A stretch of 64,000 nucleotides of DNA from Candidatus Kinetoplastibacterium crithidii (ex Angomonas deanei ATCC 30255) (GCF_000319225.1 NC_019815.1:496001-560000), one strand, 5' to 3'. Shown: positions 1-10,252, counted from the first letter of the stretch. A program made the numbers and translations. Notes: generated by a model from the letters alone, not told the origin.

Positions 1-1731
1 TACTAACTCTGAAATTTGTACCAAAATATGTTGTAAATTACTAAATACTTCCTTCTCTATAGTTGGCTTTGTATTATTCTTATATACTCCACTACGCTCA
101 ATTAGAAGATTAGCAAGAAAATTATTTAAAGGTGGTATATCTATACCAATATTTTCTTGGTAAGAAAAGTCATTACTAGTACCTCCATGCAAAGAAATTA
201 CTGGTCCAAATACTATGTCAGACCATACTTTTATGCTAATAGGTCCTACTTCCTGATTTACATTAGTCTTTCTAGAAAAATTGATGTTGAATAAACTATA
301 TAAGGATTCTATCTCTTTCCTATCTAAGAAAAGACTCTTTTTAAGAATAGCTCTCTTTATCAATTTTTGTCCTTCTTCAATATGACCAGATAAATAAAAC
401 GGAACAGAAGGTTGAACCTGTAATAACATCTGCTGATTATAATGGTGTTCTGCTAGAACACCCATAGCATAAGCAGAAGACTCTGGAGTCCTAAAAGCAT
501 AGGTTCCTACAGAATTTAATAATGCCCTCAAAGGCCTCATCTCAGCATCACCCATTAAACAAGTGATAACTGGCTTTTTAGTTTTTGATGTTATTTCTGC
601 TAAAGATTTTGTAACTGTGAAACTATCCAAAGAAAAGTCGGGAGTTAATAATATTAAAATGCCATCAACTCTCTTATCAATCAAAAGAGCATTAATAATC
701 TTATATATAATCTCACTTGTAATAGGTTTATAAACAATAATAACATTTTCCTTAATATCATCTTTTTCTATAAAACATTCTAAATATTGTAATGTTTCAA
801 TACTTAAGTTAGCCTTCGTCAAAATAGACGCACGATTCATCATATCTGAAGCAAGTTGTGGAGGGCCGCTCCCATTTGATAATAATACTATATTACGGCC
901 ATAGATTTTATTTGGATATGATAAAACTTTAAGCGCAGAAAATAAATGTATAAAATATTGCACCCTAACAGCACCAGCTCTTCTCATAACCGCACTGAAC
1001 ACCAGATCAGATCTATAATCATCTTGTCCTGCTTTTAAAACAATCACTGGCTTAACTCTGGCTAAAGCTCTTAATGCACTAATAAATTCTCTGGCAATAC
1101 CTGTAATGTCTTCCAAATAAAGGACTATACTATCCGTATGTATATCCCAAACTAAATAATCTAATATTTTGGATATACTAAGAGAGTCTTTCTTTCCAAC
1201 AGAAGCTATCAAAGAAAAACCAACATTCACATCTTCTGCCCAATCCATTACAGAAGCTGCAATAGATCTAGATTGTGTTATCAAAGCCACTTTGCCAGAT
1301 TTAGACATATGGTTATGCAAACTAATATTTAACAAACTATGCGGTCTTTGTATTCCTGAGGATTCTGGGCCTAATAATTCGCACTGATGATCAATAGCCC
1401 ATTTTTTACAAAAAAAGATGCTTTTATCATCAAACCTATCATAAACAGGACAATGCAAAATTATGAGAGAGATTGGCCTAAATAAAGATATAAAATTTAA
1501 TGCTTCTGATATTAAGTTTCTAGATGTACATACCACAGCTAAATCAACCCTTTCAGAATCTAATTCTTCAAAAGAATTTTCTTCCAAATGAAACCCCAAA
1601 ATAGTACTATAATTAACATGTAATATTTTTTTAACTACATTGGGAATAGAAATTTTTATCTTTACCTGTGAGTCAATAACAAGCAATATAGAACGAGGTT
1701 CGAACAAATAAGTAAGGAAATGCCTCGACAT
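1..1731 (-). CDS. Pat-like NDP-forming acyl-CoA synthetase / acetyltransferase, partial (runs off left edge)
   Basis: An open frame of 577 codons without a stop runs from an ATG at 1731 (GAGG Shine-Dalgarno 6 bases upstream) to the window edge. In order it shows a CoA-binding domain, a succinyl-CoA-ligase-like domain (LLSNGSGPPQLASD resembles the family GGPG..A.D motif) and the end of an ATP-grasp domain (VWSDIVFGPVISLHGG, then IPPLNNFLANLLIER). This is the layout of bifunctional acyl-CoA synthetase/GNAT proteins (Pat family), which acetylate lysines of other proteins; a GNAT domain would lie beyond position 1. Two blocks are missing: the SHTGAL segment with the phosphohistidine (the protein goes from VIVLKAGQ to FSAVMRRAGAVRV), and most of the N-terminal half of the ATP-grasp fold. 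The usual SQSG appears as TQSRS. The ligase half is therefore probably inactive. The family is fairly certain; whether the gene still works depends on the part not seen. Confidence 0.8.
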   Translation of the reverse strand, partial: MSRHFLTYLFEPRSILLVIDSQVKIKISIPNVVKKILHVNYSTILGFHLEENSFEELDSERVDLAVVCTSRNLISEALNFISLFRPISLIILHCPVYDRFDDKSIFFCKKWAIDHQCELLGPESSGIQRPHSLLNISLHNHMSKSGKVALITQSRSIAASVMDWAEDVNVGFSLIASVGKKDSLSISKILDYLVWDIHTDSIVLYLEDITGIAREFISALRALARVKPVIVLKAGQDDYRSDLVFSAVMRRAGAVRVQYFIHLFSALKVLSYPNKIYGRNIVLLSNGSGPPQLASDMMNRASILTKANLSIETLQYLECFIEKDDIKENVIIVYKPITSEIIYKIINALLIDKRVDGILILLTPDFSLDSFTVTKSLAEITSKTKKPVITCLMGDAEMRPLRALLNSVGTYAFRTPESSAYAMGVLAEHHYNQQMLLQVQPSVPFYLSGHIEEGQKLIKRAILKKSLFLDRKEIESLYSLFNINFSRKTNVNQEVGPISIKVWSDIVFGPVISLHGGTSNDFSYQENIGIDIPPLNNFLANLLIERSGVYKNNTKPTIEKEVFSNLQHILVQISELV

Positions 1732-1846
1732 CAAAAACCTCGAAAAATGTTTATTAATTTATGGGCTATAATGACTATATATTGTTAACGTTTTTGCTTA
1801 AGTTTAAACAATTAGCATTTTATTCTAATACATTTTAATAAATTTT

Positions 1847-3246
1847 ATGTCTAATAATCAAATCAGAGTTCGCTTTGCTCCTTCTCCAACAGGAGATCTT
1901 CATTTAGGCGGTGCACGTACTGCACTATTCTCATGGGCTTTTGCTCGTCATAATAATGGTATTTTTTTATTAAGAATAGAAGATACAGATTTACAAAGGT
2001 CAACTAAAAAAGCTGTTGAATCTATAATGGAAGGAATAACTTGGTTGGGACTAATTCCTGATGAAACACCAGTATATCAAACCAACAGAATGGAACGCTA
2101 CAAAGAAGTACTTCAAAAAATGCTAACTGATGGATCTGCTTATTATTGCTATAGCTCACCAGAAGAAATTGAATCCATGAGAGAGTTAGCAAGAAAAAAT
2201 TTCTTAAAACCAAAATATAATGGTCTATGGCGACCAGAGAAAGGAAAACAATTACCAGAAGTACCAAAAGGACGAAACCCAACAATAAGATTCAAAGCTC
2301 CACAACATGGAGTAACCAAATGGAATGACATAGTAAAAGGAGAAATTATTTTCCCAAATGAAGAACTAGATGATTTAATAATTGCTCGTTCTGATGGAAC
2401 ACCAACTTATAATTTCTGCGTAGCGGTAGACGATTGGGATATGAGAATCTCACATGTGTTACGCGGTGATGATCATGTAAATAACACTCCTAAACAAATA
2501 AATATATTAAATGCAATGGGAGCAAATATACCACAATACGGTCATATTCCTATGATTCTAGCTTCTGATGGAGAAAAACTATCTAAAAGACATGGAGCTG
2601 TAAGCGTACTAGAATATAAAAAACTTGGATACCTACCTGAAGCAATGGTAAATTATTTATCTAGATTAGGATGGAGCCACAAAAATGATGAAATTTTTAG
2701 CAGAGAAGAATTAGTAAAATGGTTTGAGCTTAAAAACCTCTCAAAGTCATCGGCTCAATGGGACCAAAAAAACTAAATTGGGTAAATTCTCATTACATTA
2801 AAAACACAAGCTCTATTGACCTATCAAAAATGATATACCAAGATATTCTAGAAAAAAATATAGATTTTAATAAAGCAAACTTGCAAGGAATTATTGAACT
2901 TTTTAAAGATAGGGCAAATACACTGTTAGATCTAGTAGACTCTATCATGATTTTCTATTTAGAACCAACAGTGGAATCTCTGAAACAGATAAATAAAGAA
3001 GATAAAAACATATTAAAATTATTTCTTGCAGAAATAGAAAATATAGAATGGCAATTAGATAATATAGATATGTCAATAAAAAAAATTATAAATGATAATA
3101 ATATTTCAATGAAAGAATTAGCCACCCCATTAAGAATTGCGCTAACAGGAAGCACTAAGACTCCTTCTCTTAACAAAATATTAATTGTCATGAACAAAGA
3201 TAGTGTAATCAATAGAATACATATCGCCATCAAAACAAACAATTAA
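1847..3246 (+). CDS. gltX: Glutamyl-tRNA synthetase, split by a one-base frameshift
   Basis: This enzyme charges tRNA-Glu with glutamate in the cytoplasm. The first frame (1847-2776, 309 codons) carries the class I signatures [17 protein letters not shown] (HIGH motif) and KLSKRHGA (KMSKS motif). The second frame (from about 2758 to 3246) carries the anticodon-binding domain, beginning [14 protein letters not shown]. The frames meet at a run of seven A at 2766-2772. An eighth A would give GAC CAA AAA AAA CTA and one protein of 466 residues, the normal size for this family. As written, translation stops at TAA 2774-2776, before the anticodon-binding domain. The gene is essential, so either slippage at the A run rescues it or the run was misread. 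It is divergent from the Pat-like gene. Confidence 0.93.
2766..2772 (+). other. A7 frameshift tract in gltX
   Basis: Seven consecutive A sit at the exact point where the two gltX frames join. Adding one A fuses the frames without losing or repeating any conserved residue (SAQWDQKKLNWVN). The same pattern occurs in cydD and mrdA in this window. Confidence 0.85.
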
Positions 3247-3335
3247 ATTACCAAAAATCTTTATCTGATATCTGTCAATAATTATTTGCAAAAAAACAAA
3301 ACAAAATATTTTTAACTTGTATAAAAAAAATCTAA

Positions 3336-3351
3336 ACACTACCATTAGTGT
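3336..3351. promoter_or_regulatory. Putative NrdR box 1
   Basis: The sequence ACACTACCATTAGTGT is a 16-base dyad with the outer half-sites ACAC..GTGT and the flanking w-A / T-w positions of the NrdR box (consensus acaCwAtATaTwGtgt). It lies about 110 bases upstream of nrdA. The dyad extends outward into a longer inverted repeat (3329-3358) preceded by a run of A, so a terminator reading on the minus strand is the alternative. No gene there would need one. Confidence 0.6.
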
Positions 3352-3366
3352 TTAGATTAAATAAAA

Positions 3367-3382
3367 GTACTATATATTGTAT
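3367..3382. promoter_or_regulatory. Putative NrdR box 2
   Basis: The sequence GTACTATATATTGTAT has the NrdR core CTATATATTG exactly. It starts 31 bases after box 1, leaving 15 bases between the boxes. NrdR boxes typically occur as two copies about three helical turns apart in front of ribonucleotide reductase genes, so the pair is more convincing than either site alone. The AT-rich core may also overlap the -10 region of the nrdA promoter. Confidence 0.62.
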
Positions 3383-3457
3383 TGAACATATAGATTAAAG
3401 TTTTTGTACTGTTTAATAAACATAAAATTACACAGTACTTATAAAAAGAATTAGGAA

Positions 3458-6313
3458 ATGGAAAATAAAATAAATAATTTAGTTGAAACAATGTTTTCTA
3501 CAAAAGATGGCAGTGAGAATCAATGGATGAAGTATAAGGTTATTCGTCGTGATGGCTCAGTTGTATACTTCACTCCTCATAAAATAAGCACAGCAATGGC
3601 AAAAGCTTTTATAGCCGTTCGAAATGAGCAGAACACTCTATCAATTAGTAATAGAGAGCTAATAGAAAAACTAACTAGTCAAGTAGTAACCGCTTTAATA
3701 CGAAATAAAACTGATGGAGCTACTTTCCATATAGAAGATATTCAAGATCAAGTAGAATTATCATTGATGCGTTCTGGTTTGCATGATGTGGCAAGATCTT
3801 ATGTCCTATATAGGGAAAAAAGAAATCAAGCTAGAAAGACTGAACATAATTTTTCTCCACTACAACCAAAAAATGAATTTCAATCAATAATTGTAGAAGA
3901 TTCTGGCATAAAGCGTCAATTAGATATCGATAAACTCAAATCAATCATAAAGTCAGCATATACTAATTTTGAAAGCTTATTAGATATAGAAGGAATTCTA
4001 AAAGAAACAATAAGAAACTTATATAACGGCATTAAAATAAGCGAAGTATTTAAATCTCTTATTCTTACTACCAGAGCAAAAATTGAAAAAGAACCAGCAT
4101 ATAATTATATTACTGCCCGTCTTTTACTACATACTATTAGAAAGGAGGTTTTAGGAAAAGAACTGAACCATGAAGATATGGCAACAGAGTATAAAGAAGC
4201 CTTTGAGTCATTTATAAAAAAAGGCATCTCTTCAGGATTGTTGTCTCCAAACATGGGAAGTTACGACCTTAAAAAACTTGGAAATGCATTAGATCATAAT
4301 AGAGACCTAAAATTTAAATATTTAGGATTACAAACTTTATACGATAGGTATTTTTTACATATAAATAACACTCGCATTGAATTGCCACAAATATTTTTCA
4401 TGCGGGTAGCCATGGGCATAGCACTAAAAGAAAACTATAAAGAAGAAAAAGCCATAGAATTCTATGAAATATTATCTTCCTTTGATTTTATGAGTTCTAC
4501 ACCAACTTTATTTAATTCTGGAACAAAGCATTCACAAATGTCTTCCTGCTATCTCACAACTGTACCAGATAGCTTAGAAGGTATATATGACGCAATTAAA
4601 GAAAATGCATTATTAGCAAAATATGCTGGTGGACTTGGTAATGATTGGACTCCAGTTAGAGCTCTACGGAGTCATATAAATGGTACTAATGGAGAAAGCC
4701 TAGGTGTTGTTCCTTTCCTTAAAGTAGTAAATGATACAGCTGTTGCTGTTAATCAAGGAGGTAAGCGCAAAGGAGCTGTATGTACATATCTAGAAACATG
4801 GCATTTAGATATAGAAGAGTTCTTAGAACTTCGTAAAAATACTGGTGACGAACGGCGAAGAACTCACGACATGAATACTGCCAATTGGATTCCAGACTTA
4901 TTTATGAAAAGAGTACATGAGAATAAAGAATGGACTTTATTTTCACCTTCAGACTGCCCTGACCTACATGATAAATATGGTAAAGAATTCGAAATATCCT
5001 ATACAGATTATGAGAAAAAAACCATATCAGGAGAAATAAAATTATTTAAAAAAATTTCTGCTGTTATCCTATGGAGAAAAATGCTTTCAATGCTATTTGA
5101 AACCGGTCATCCATGGATAGCCTTTAAAGACCCTTGCAATATAAGATCTCCTCAACAACATGTAGGAGTTATTCATAGTTCTAATCTGTGTACAGAAATT
5201 ACGTTAAATACAAGCGACTCTGAGATTGCCGTATGTAATTTAGGGTCAGTTAATTTAGTTAATCATCTCAAAGAATCCAAAAATGGAAATCTTGAACTAG
5301 ATTTAGACAAATTACAAAAAACTGTAAATATAGCTATGCGCATGTTAGATAACATAATAGACATTAACTATTATGCTGTATCTAAAGCAAAAACAGCAAA
5401 TGAGAAACATAGGCCTGTAGGGCTTGGATTGATGGGATTCCAAGATTGTTTACATATAATGAAAATCCCATACTCATCACAGGAAGCCGTCAGTTTTTCA
5501 GATAAATCTACAGAAGCATTATGTTATTATGCCTATTTAGCATCTAGTAATCTTTCAAAAGAAAGAGGTAGATATAGTTCATTTGATGGCTCTCTTTGGT
5601 CAAAAGGAATTATGCCACACGATTCTTTAGAGCTCTTATTAAAAGAACGTGGTGATTACCTTGATATCGATAACTCAACTTCTCTAGATTGGAATTCCCT
5701 GAGATCACATATTCTAAAGCACGGTATGAGAAATTCAAATTGCGTTGCAATTGCCCCAACCGCTACAATTTCAAATATCATTGGTGTATCAGCCAGCATA
5801 GAACCTACCTTTCAGAATTTATATGTAAAATCAAATCTTTCTGGAGAATTTACTATTATTAATGAATATTTAGTAGAGGATTTAAAAAAATTAGATTTGT
5901 GGGACCAAGTAACAATATCTGATTTAAAATACTTTGATGGTAGTTTATCAAAAATAGATAGAATTCCAAATTTCATAAAGACAATATATAAAACAGCATT
6001 TGAAATAGAACCAAACTGTCTAATAGAATGTGCAGCAAAACGGCAAAAATGGATAGATCAAGCTCAATCTTTAAATATATATATGAATGGAGCGTCTGGT
6101 AAAAAAATAGACGAAACATATAAATTGGCATGGACCAAAGGACTAAAAACAACATACTATTTAAGAACATTAGGAGCTACTAGCGTGGAAAAGTCTACGG
6201 GAAATGGAGGCGAGCTAAATTCAGTAAGTATCGCAAACAATAGCACAGAAGATACTAAACCAACCTGTTCTATAGGAAATAATTCCTACGAAGAATGTGA
6301 AGTATGCCAATAA
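3458..6313 (+). CDS. nrdA: Ribonucleoside-diphosphate reductase, class Ia alpha subunit
   Basis: This is the catalytic subunit that reduces NDPs to dNDPs, working with the NrdB radical subunit. The protein has 951 residues, longer than E. coli NrdA because it carries two ATP-cone domains (about residues 25-115 and 145-235). This is usual in betaproteobacteria and allows allosteric control. Active-site residues are in place: Cys364 in SSCYL, Asn576/Cys578/Glu580 in SNLCTE, Cys593 in AVCNLGS, the radical-path pair Tyr900-Tyr901 in TTYYLRT, and the C-terminal redox pair Cys947/Cys950. The ATG has a GGA Shine-Dalgarno. nrdB follows 35 bases later, so the two are probably co-transcribed under the putative NrdR boxes. 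There is no sign of decay. Confidence 0.97.
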   Translation: MENKINNLVETMFSTKDGSENQWMKYKVIRRDGSVVYFTPHKISTAMAKAFIAVRNEQNTLSISNRELIEKLTSQVVTALIRNKTDGATFHIEDIQDQVELSLMRSGLHDVARSYVLYREKRNQARKTEHNFSPLQPKNEFQSIIVEDSGIKRQLDIDKLKSIIKSAYTNFESLLDIEGILKETIRNLYNGIKISEVFKSLILTTRAKIEKEPAYNYITARLLLHTIRKEVLGKELNHEDMATEYKEAFESFIKKGISSGLLSPNMGSYDLKKLGNALDHNRDLKFKYLGLQTLYDRYFLHINNTRIELPQIFFMRVAMGIALKENYKEEKAIEFYEILSSFDFMSSTPTLFNSGTKHSQMSSCYLTTVPDSLEGIYDAIKENALLAKYAGGLGNDWTPVRALRSHINGTNGESLGVVPFLKVVNDTAVAVNQGGKRKGAVCTYLETWHLDIEEFLELRKNTGDERRRTHDMNTANWIPDLFMKRVHENKEWTLFSPSDCPDLHDKYGKEFEISYTDYEKKTISGEIKLFKKISAVILWRKMLSMLFETGHPWIAFKDPCNIRSPQQHVGVIHSSNLCTEITLNTSDSEIAVCNLGSVNLVNHLKESKNGNLELDLDKLQKTVNIAMRMLDNIIDINYYAVSKAKTANEKHRPVGLGLMGFQDCLHIMKIPYSSQEAVSFSDKSTEALCYYAYLASSNLSKERGRYSSFDGSLWSKGIMPHDSLELLLKERGDYLDIDNSTSLDWNSLRSHILKHGMRNSNCVAIAPTATISNIIGVSASIEPTFQNLYVKSNLSGEFTIINEYLVEDLKKLDLWDQVTISDLKYFDGSLSKIDRIPNFIKTIYKTAFEIEPNCLIECAAKRQKWIDQAQSLNIYMNGASGKKIDETYKLAWTKGLKTTYYLRTLGATSVEKSTGNGGELNSVSIANNSTEDTKPTCSIGNNSYEECEVCQ

Positions 6314-6348
6314 TACGTTTATTAAGTATTTAAAAGAGAAATGAATAT

Positions 6349-7422
6349 ATGAATACAGAAAAAATATTAATAGATGATAAAACAACATCTTCTATTCAGC
6401 AAAATGGAAGAGTAAATGTCTTAGAGAAAAGAATTATTAATGGTAAAACAGATGTGAACCAACTAGTACCTTTTAAGTATAAATGGGCATGGGAAAAATA
6501 TCTTAATACTTGTGCTAACCACTGGATGCCTCAAGAGGTGAATATGTCCAGAGATATAGCCCTATGGAAAAATCCAAATGGTCTTACAGAAGACGAGCGC
6601 AGAATTGTAAAACGTAATTTAGGATTTTTTGTTACTGCTGATTCATTAGCAGCTAACAATATAGTCTTAGGAACATATAGACACATTACAGCACCAGAAT
6701 GCAGACAATTTCTATTAAGACAAGCGTTTGAAGAAGCTATTCATACTCACTCATATCAATATATAGTTGAAAGTTTAGGATTAGATGAGTCTGAGATATT
6801 TAATGCTTACCATGAAATAGAATCTATTAAGGCAAAGGATGAATTTCTAATTCCCTTTATAGATTTAATATCTGATAGTAATTTCAAGACAGGAACTTTA
6901 GAATCAGATCAGAATCTACTAAAATCATTAATTGTCTTTGCATGTCTGATGGAAGGTTTGTTTTTTTATGTTGGGTTTGTGCAGATATTGTCGCTAGGTA
7001 GACAAAATAAGATGACTGGAGCTGCAGAACAATATATGTATATATTACGTGATGAATCTATGCACTGCAATTTTGGCATAGACTTGATCAATACTATAAA
7101 GTTAGAAAACCCTCATTTATGGACAACGGAATTTCGTCAAGAAATAACTAGTTTATTTGAAAAAGCTGTAGAGCTAGAATACGCCTATGCTGAAGATACT
7201 ATGCCTAGAGGTATATTAGGGCTAAATTCTTCGATGTTTAAATCATATCTTAGATTTATAGCTAATAGACGTTGCCAACAAATAGGTTTAGAAACACTAT
7301 TTGATCACGAAGACAACCCATTTCCTTGGATGTCAGAAATGATAGATCTAAAAAAAGAAAGAAATTTTTTTGAAACAAGAGTAATAGAATATCAAACTGG
7401 TGGAGCTCTAACTTGGGAGTAA
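6349..7422 (+). CDS. nrdB: Ribonucleoside-diphosphate reductase, class Ia beta subunit
   Basis: This subunit holds the diiron centre and the tyrosyl radical used by NrdA. The 357-residue protein shows the expected ligands: Asp98, Glu129 and His132 in EEAIHTHSY, Glu in CLMEGLFFY, and Glu/His in [11 protein letters not shown]. Tyr136 lies where the radical tyrosine is expected. Length is normal for the betaproteobacterial type. It is the second gene of the nrdAB unit and ends before a strong inverted repeat shared with the convergent prmA. With nrdA it gives the symbiont its own aerobic dNTP supply. Confidence 0.97.
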   Translation: MNTEKILIDDKTTSSIQQNGRVNVLEKRIINGKTDVNQLVPFKYKWAWEKYLNTCANHWMPQEVNMSRDIALWKNPNGLTEDERRIVKRNLGFFVTADSLAANNIVLGTYRHITAPECRQFLLRQAFEEAIHTHSYQYIVESLGLDESEIFNAYHEIESIKAKDEFLIPFIDLISDSNFKTGTLESDQNLLKSLIVFACLMEGLFFYVGFVQILSLGRQNKMTGAAEQYMYILRDESMHCNFGIDLINTIKLENPHLWTTEFRQEITSLFEKAVELEYAYAEDTMPRGILGLNSSMFKSYLRFIANRRCQQIGLETLFDHEDNPFPWMSEMIDLKKERNFFETRVIEYQTGGALTWE

Positions 7423-7432
7423 CATCTTCCTT

Positions 7433-7477
7433 AAATTAGTAATTTAATACTGAAATATATAATTAAATTACTAATTT
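7433..7477. terminator. Bidirectional hairpin between nrdB and prmA
   Basis: A perfect 16-base inverted repeat (arms 7433-7448 and 7462-7477, 13-base loop) lies between two converging genes. The stem is almost entirely A and T and the T tracts are short. It is best read as a shared terminator of an AT-rich genome. Confidence 0.55.
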
Positions 7478-7493
7478 CAAAATATTAATTTAA

Positions 7494-8396
7494 TTATATT
7501 CGAATGCCATGTAAGCATACCCAATCATCTTTAATTTTCCAAACAGATAATTTAATATAATTACTATAAGCTAATTCTATTGATTTAATTTGACTAGTAA
7601 GTATTCCAGATAAAAGCAAACTACCTCCAACCTCTACTCTTCTACTTAACTCTGCAGCCAAAATTTGCAAAGGCTCCTTTAAAATATTAGCTACAACTAA
7701 GTTATATCTTTCATCTGTCAGATGTGAAGGTAACTTAACATCTACAAGAACATTGTTAATGTTTGCATTATTCACAGTTGTATCTATTGCTAAAGGATCA
7801 ATATCTACAGCAACAGCCTTTTTTGCACCTAATTTCATAGCAGCTATGGATAAAATTCCAGACCCACAACCATAATCTAGAACAGAACTATTACTCACAA
7901 GATGTAAATCCATCCATGATAAACATAAACTAGTAGTCGAATGTGACCCAGTGCCAAAAGCCATTCCAGGATCAATCCTTACGTATATTTTTGTATCTAA
8001 ATCATTTCCTTTATCAAGACTATAATTAACAGGAACTATTCTAAGTCTATCTGTAATCTCACAAATAGAAAAATTACTCTGCACTAAAGAAACCCAATCT
8101 ATATCTAAAACTTTTTTAAAAACTAAATTAGTTATAACAAGACTATCTTCTAAAGAATCCAATGCATAATTTAAAACTTGCAATGGATCTAAATGTTCAG
8201 ATATAAGCACTGATAATTTATTCCTTTTCCATGATAAGTTTTCTAAAACAATACCAGGCTCTCCAAAAATTGGGATCTCATAGTCACATCCTGCATCTGC
8301 ATCTTCAACAGAAACAGAGCAGGCACCTACTAGCAATAACTTATCAGATAATAATTCAGCATCTGAATGGAAACAATTAAGACTTAATTCATGCAT
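7494..8396 (-). CDS. prmA: Ribosomal protein L11 methyltransferase
   Basis: This enzyme trimethylates lysines and the N-terminus of ribosomal protein L11 using S-adenosylmethionine. The 300-residue protein has an N-terminal substrate-binding part, then the family motif GTGSHSTT (residues 148-155), the AdoMet loop DYGCGSG (174-180) and the catalytic-region motif VVANILKEPL. It follows accC after 19 bases, the classic accB-accC-prmA order of betaproteobacteria, so it is probably the last gene of that operon. Confidence 0.95.
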   Translation of the reverse strand: MHELSLNCFHSDAELLSDKLLLVGACSVSVEDADAGCDYEIPIFGEPGIVLENLSWKRNKLSVLISEHLDPLQVLNYALDSLEDSLVITNLVFKKVLDIDWVSLVQSNFSICEITDRLRIVPVNYSLDKGNDLDTKIYVRIDPGMAFGTGSHSTTSLCLSWMDLHLVSNSSVLDYGCGSGILSIAAMKLGAKKAVAVDIDPLAIDTTVNNANINNVLVDVKLPSHLTDERYNLVVANILKEPLQILAAELSRRVEVGGSLLLSGILTSQIKSIELAYSNYIKLSVWKIKDDWVCLHGIRI

Positions 8397-8415
8397 AAAT
8401 ATCTCAAAAACACTA

Positions 8416-9762
8416 TCAAATACGTTGTGATATCTTTTGTTCTAGATAATGTATACTCGTACCACCTTCAATGAATCTTGCATCTTGAAGCAATTCTCTA
8501 TGCAAAGATATATTGGTAGAAATACCTTCTACTACCATTTCAGACAAAGCTACTCTCATTCTAGATAATGATTGTTCTCTAGTATCTCCATATGTTATTA
8601 ACTTAGCAATCATAGAATCATAATAAGGAGAAACAAAGTAACCACTAAAAACATGTGAGTCAACCCTAACACCAGGACCTCCAGCCACATGCCAATTAGT
8701 TATTTGCCCAGGACTAGGTGTGAAATTAAAAGGATCTTCAGCATTAATACGACATTCAATAGCATGTCCTTTTATACTAACATCGCGTTGTCGGAATCTT
8801 AGTTTTTCACCAGCAGCTATTCTAATTTGTTCTTGTACTAAATCTATACCTGTAATTAACTCTGTAACAGTATGTTCAACCTGAATGCGAGTATTCATTT
8901 CTATAAAATAGAATTCTCCATTCTCAAATAAAAATTCAAACGTACCGGCTCCTCTATAATTCATTCTTTTACAAGCATCTATACATCTATCACCTATCCG
9001 TTCAATCAATTTTCTAGGTATATTAGGAGATGGAGCTTCCTCAATAACCTTTTGATGCCGCCTTTGCATGGAACAATCTCTTTCTCCTAACCATACAGTA
9101 TTACGCATCTTATCAGATAGAATTTGTATTTCAATATGCCGAGGATTCTCTAAAAATTTTTCTATATATACATCTCTATTATTAAATGCCGTTTCAGCTT
9201 CGGAACGAGTCATCGCAACTGCATTTAATAATGCAGCTTCTGTATACACTACTCTCATTCCTCTGCCTCCACCACCAGCAGAAGCTTTAATTATAACTGG
9301 GTAACCTATTTTTCTTGCAATATTCAAAATCTCTTGAGAATCTTCCGGCAAAACACCATCTGAACCAGGTACAACAGGCACTCCAGCTTCAATCATCATC
9401 TTTTTAGCACAAATTTTGTCCCCCATTTGCCTAATGGTTTCTGAACGAGGACCAATGAATACAAAACCACTTTTTTCAACACGTTCAGCAAAATCAGCAT
9501 TTTCAGAAAGAAATCCATAGCCAGGATGAATTGCCTCAGCATCTGTTACTTCAGCAGCGGAAATAATAGCTGGCATATTTAAATAACTATCTCTAGAAGA
9601 AGCTGGTCCAATACACACTGACTCATCTGCCAACCTTACGTATTTTGCATCACAATCAGCCTCAGAGTGAACAACAACTGTCTTAATACCCATTTCCCGA
9701 CAAGCTCTCTGTATTCTGAGGGCTATTTCACCACGATTTGCTATTAGAATTTTTTCAAACAT
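8416..9762 (-). CDS. accC: Acetyl-CoA carboxylase, biotin carboxylase subunit
   Basis: This subunit carboxylates the biotin on AccB with bicarbonate and ATP, the first half of malonyl-CoA formation for fatty-acid synthesis. The 448-residue protein matches the family's length. Seen in order: the N-terminal fold ([16 protein letters not shown]), ATP-grasp lysines Lys116 and Lys159, the glycine-rich loop GGGGRGM (163-169), and [13 protein letters not shown] with the catalytic Glu and Arg region. It is 6 bases from accB and clearly co-transcribed. Other ACC subunits (accA, accD) are not in this window. Confidence 0.97.
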   Translation of the reverse strand: MFEKILIANRGEIALRIQRACREMGIKTVVVHSEADCDAKYVRLADESVCIGPASSRDSYLNMPAIISAAEVTDAEAIHPGYGFLSENADFAERVEKSGFVFIGPRSETIRQMGDKICAKKMMIEAGVPVVPGSDGVLPEDSQEILNIARKIGYPVIIKASAGGGGRGMRVVYTEAALLNAVAMTRSEAETAFNNRDVYIEKFLENPRHIEIQILSDKMRNTVWLGERDCSMQRRHQKVIEEAPSPNIPRKLIERIGDRCIDACKRMNYRGAGTFEFLFENGEFYFIEMNTRIQVEHTVTELITGIDLVQEQIRIAAGEKLRFRQRDVSIKGHAIECRINAEDPFNFTPSPGQITNWHVAGGPGVRVDSHVFSGYFVSPYYDSMIAKLITYGDTREQSLSRMRVALSEMVVEGISTNISLHRELLQDARFIEGGTSIHYLEQKISQRI

Positions 9763-9768
9763 AATTTA

Positions 9769-10200
9769 TCAATCAATAATGAATAAATGCTGCCCATATT
9801 CTATTGGAGCACCATTTTCAACTAGAATTTCTTTTATAATACCCGTCTTTTCTGACTCTATTTCATTAAGCAATTTCATAGCTTCTATAATACATAAGGT
9901 ATCCCCCTCCTTAACTGCTTGCCCTACATGAACAAAAGGAGAAGCTCCTGGTGAAGATGACCGATAGAAAGTTCCTACCATTGGTGCTTTAACTACATAA
10001 GAATTATCTATATTCTTCACTGCAGAATCATGACCTGATAAAACAACCTCGCTATTCAATGCAGTAGGAATAATAGACTGATTACTAGGATTTGAAGACT
10101 TAACTATCTTGATCTTTTCTTCTCCTTCAGTAATTTCAAGTTCAGTAATTGTAGACTCAGAGACTAAATCTACCAACGATTTTATTTTTACAAGATCCAT
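9769..10200 (-). CDS. accB: Acetyl-CoA carboxylase, biotin carboxyl carrier protein
   Basis: This is the biotin carrier of acetyl-CoA carboxylase. The ATG at 10200 (MDLVKIKSLVDLV) matches homologues and gives 143 residues; an in-frame start 12 codons upstream would add a tail not found in the family. A variable linker leads to the biotinyl domain, with the biotin site EAMKLLNEIES (Lys109; Leu replaces the usual second Met of AMKM). It needs biotin, yet bioC is the only biotin gene seen here. It is the first ACC gene of the leftward operon after aroQ. Confidence 0.95.
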   Translation of the reverse strand: MDLVKIKSLVDLVSESTITELEITEGEEKIKIVKSSNPSNQSIIPTALNSEVVLSGHDSAVKNIDNSYVVKAPMVGTFYRSSSPGASPFVHVGQAVKEGDTLCIIEAMKLLNEIESEKTGIIKEILVENGAPIEYGQHLFIID

Positions 10201-10252
10201 TTCATATCCAAAAAAGTACTTAGGATTTTTATACAAATATAGTTACAATATA

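Noticed and set aside
3329-3358. Inverted repeat before nrdA as a rightward terminator of gltX
   Set aside because: No T run follows on the plus strand; the A run on its left would serve only a minus-strand transcript, and no such gene exists. The NrdR reading explains it better.
10201-10236. Twelve extra N-terminal codons of accB
   Set aside because: Family proteins begin at the Met of MDLVKIKSL, so the upstream ATG is probably chance.
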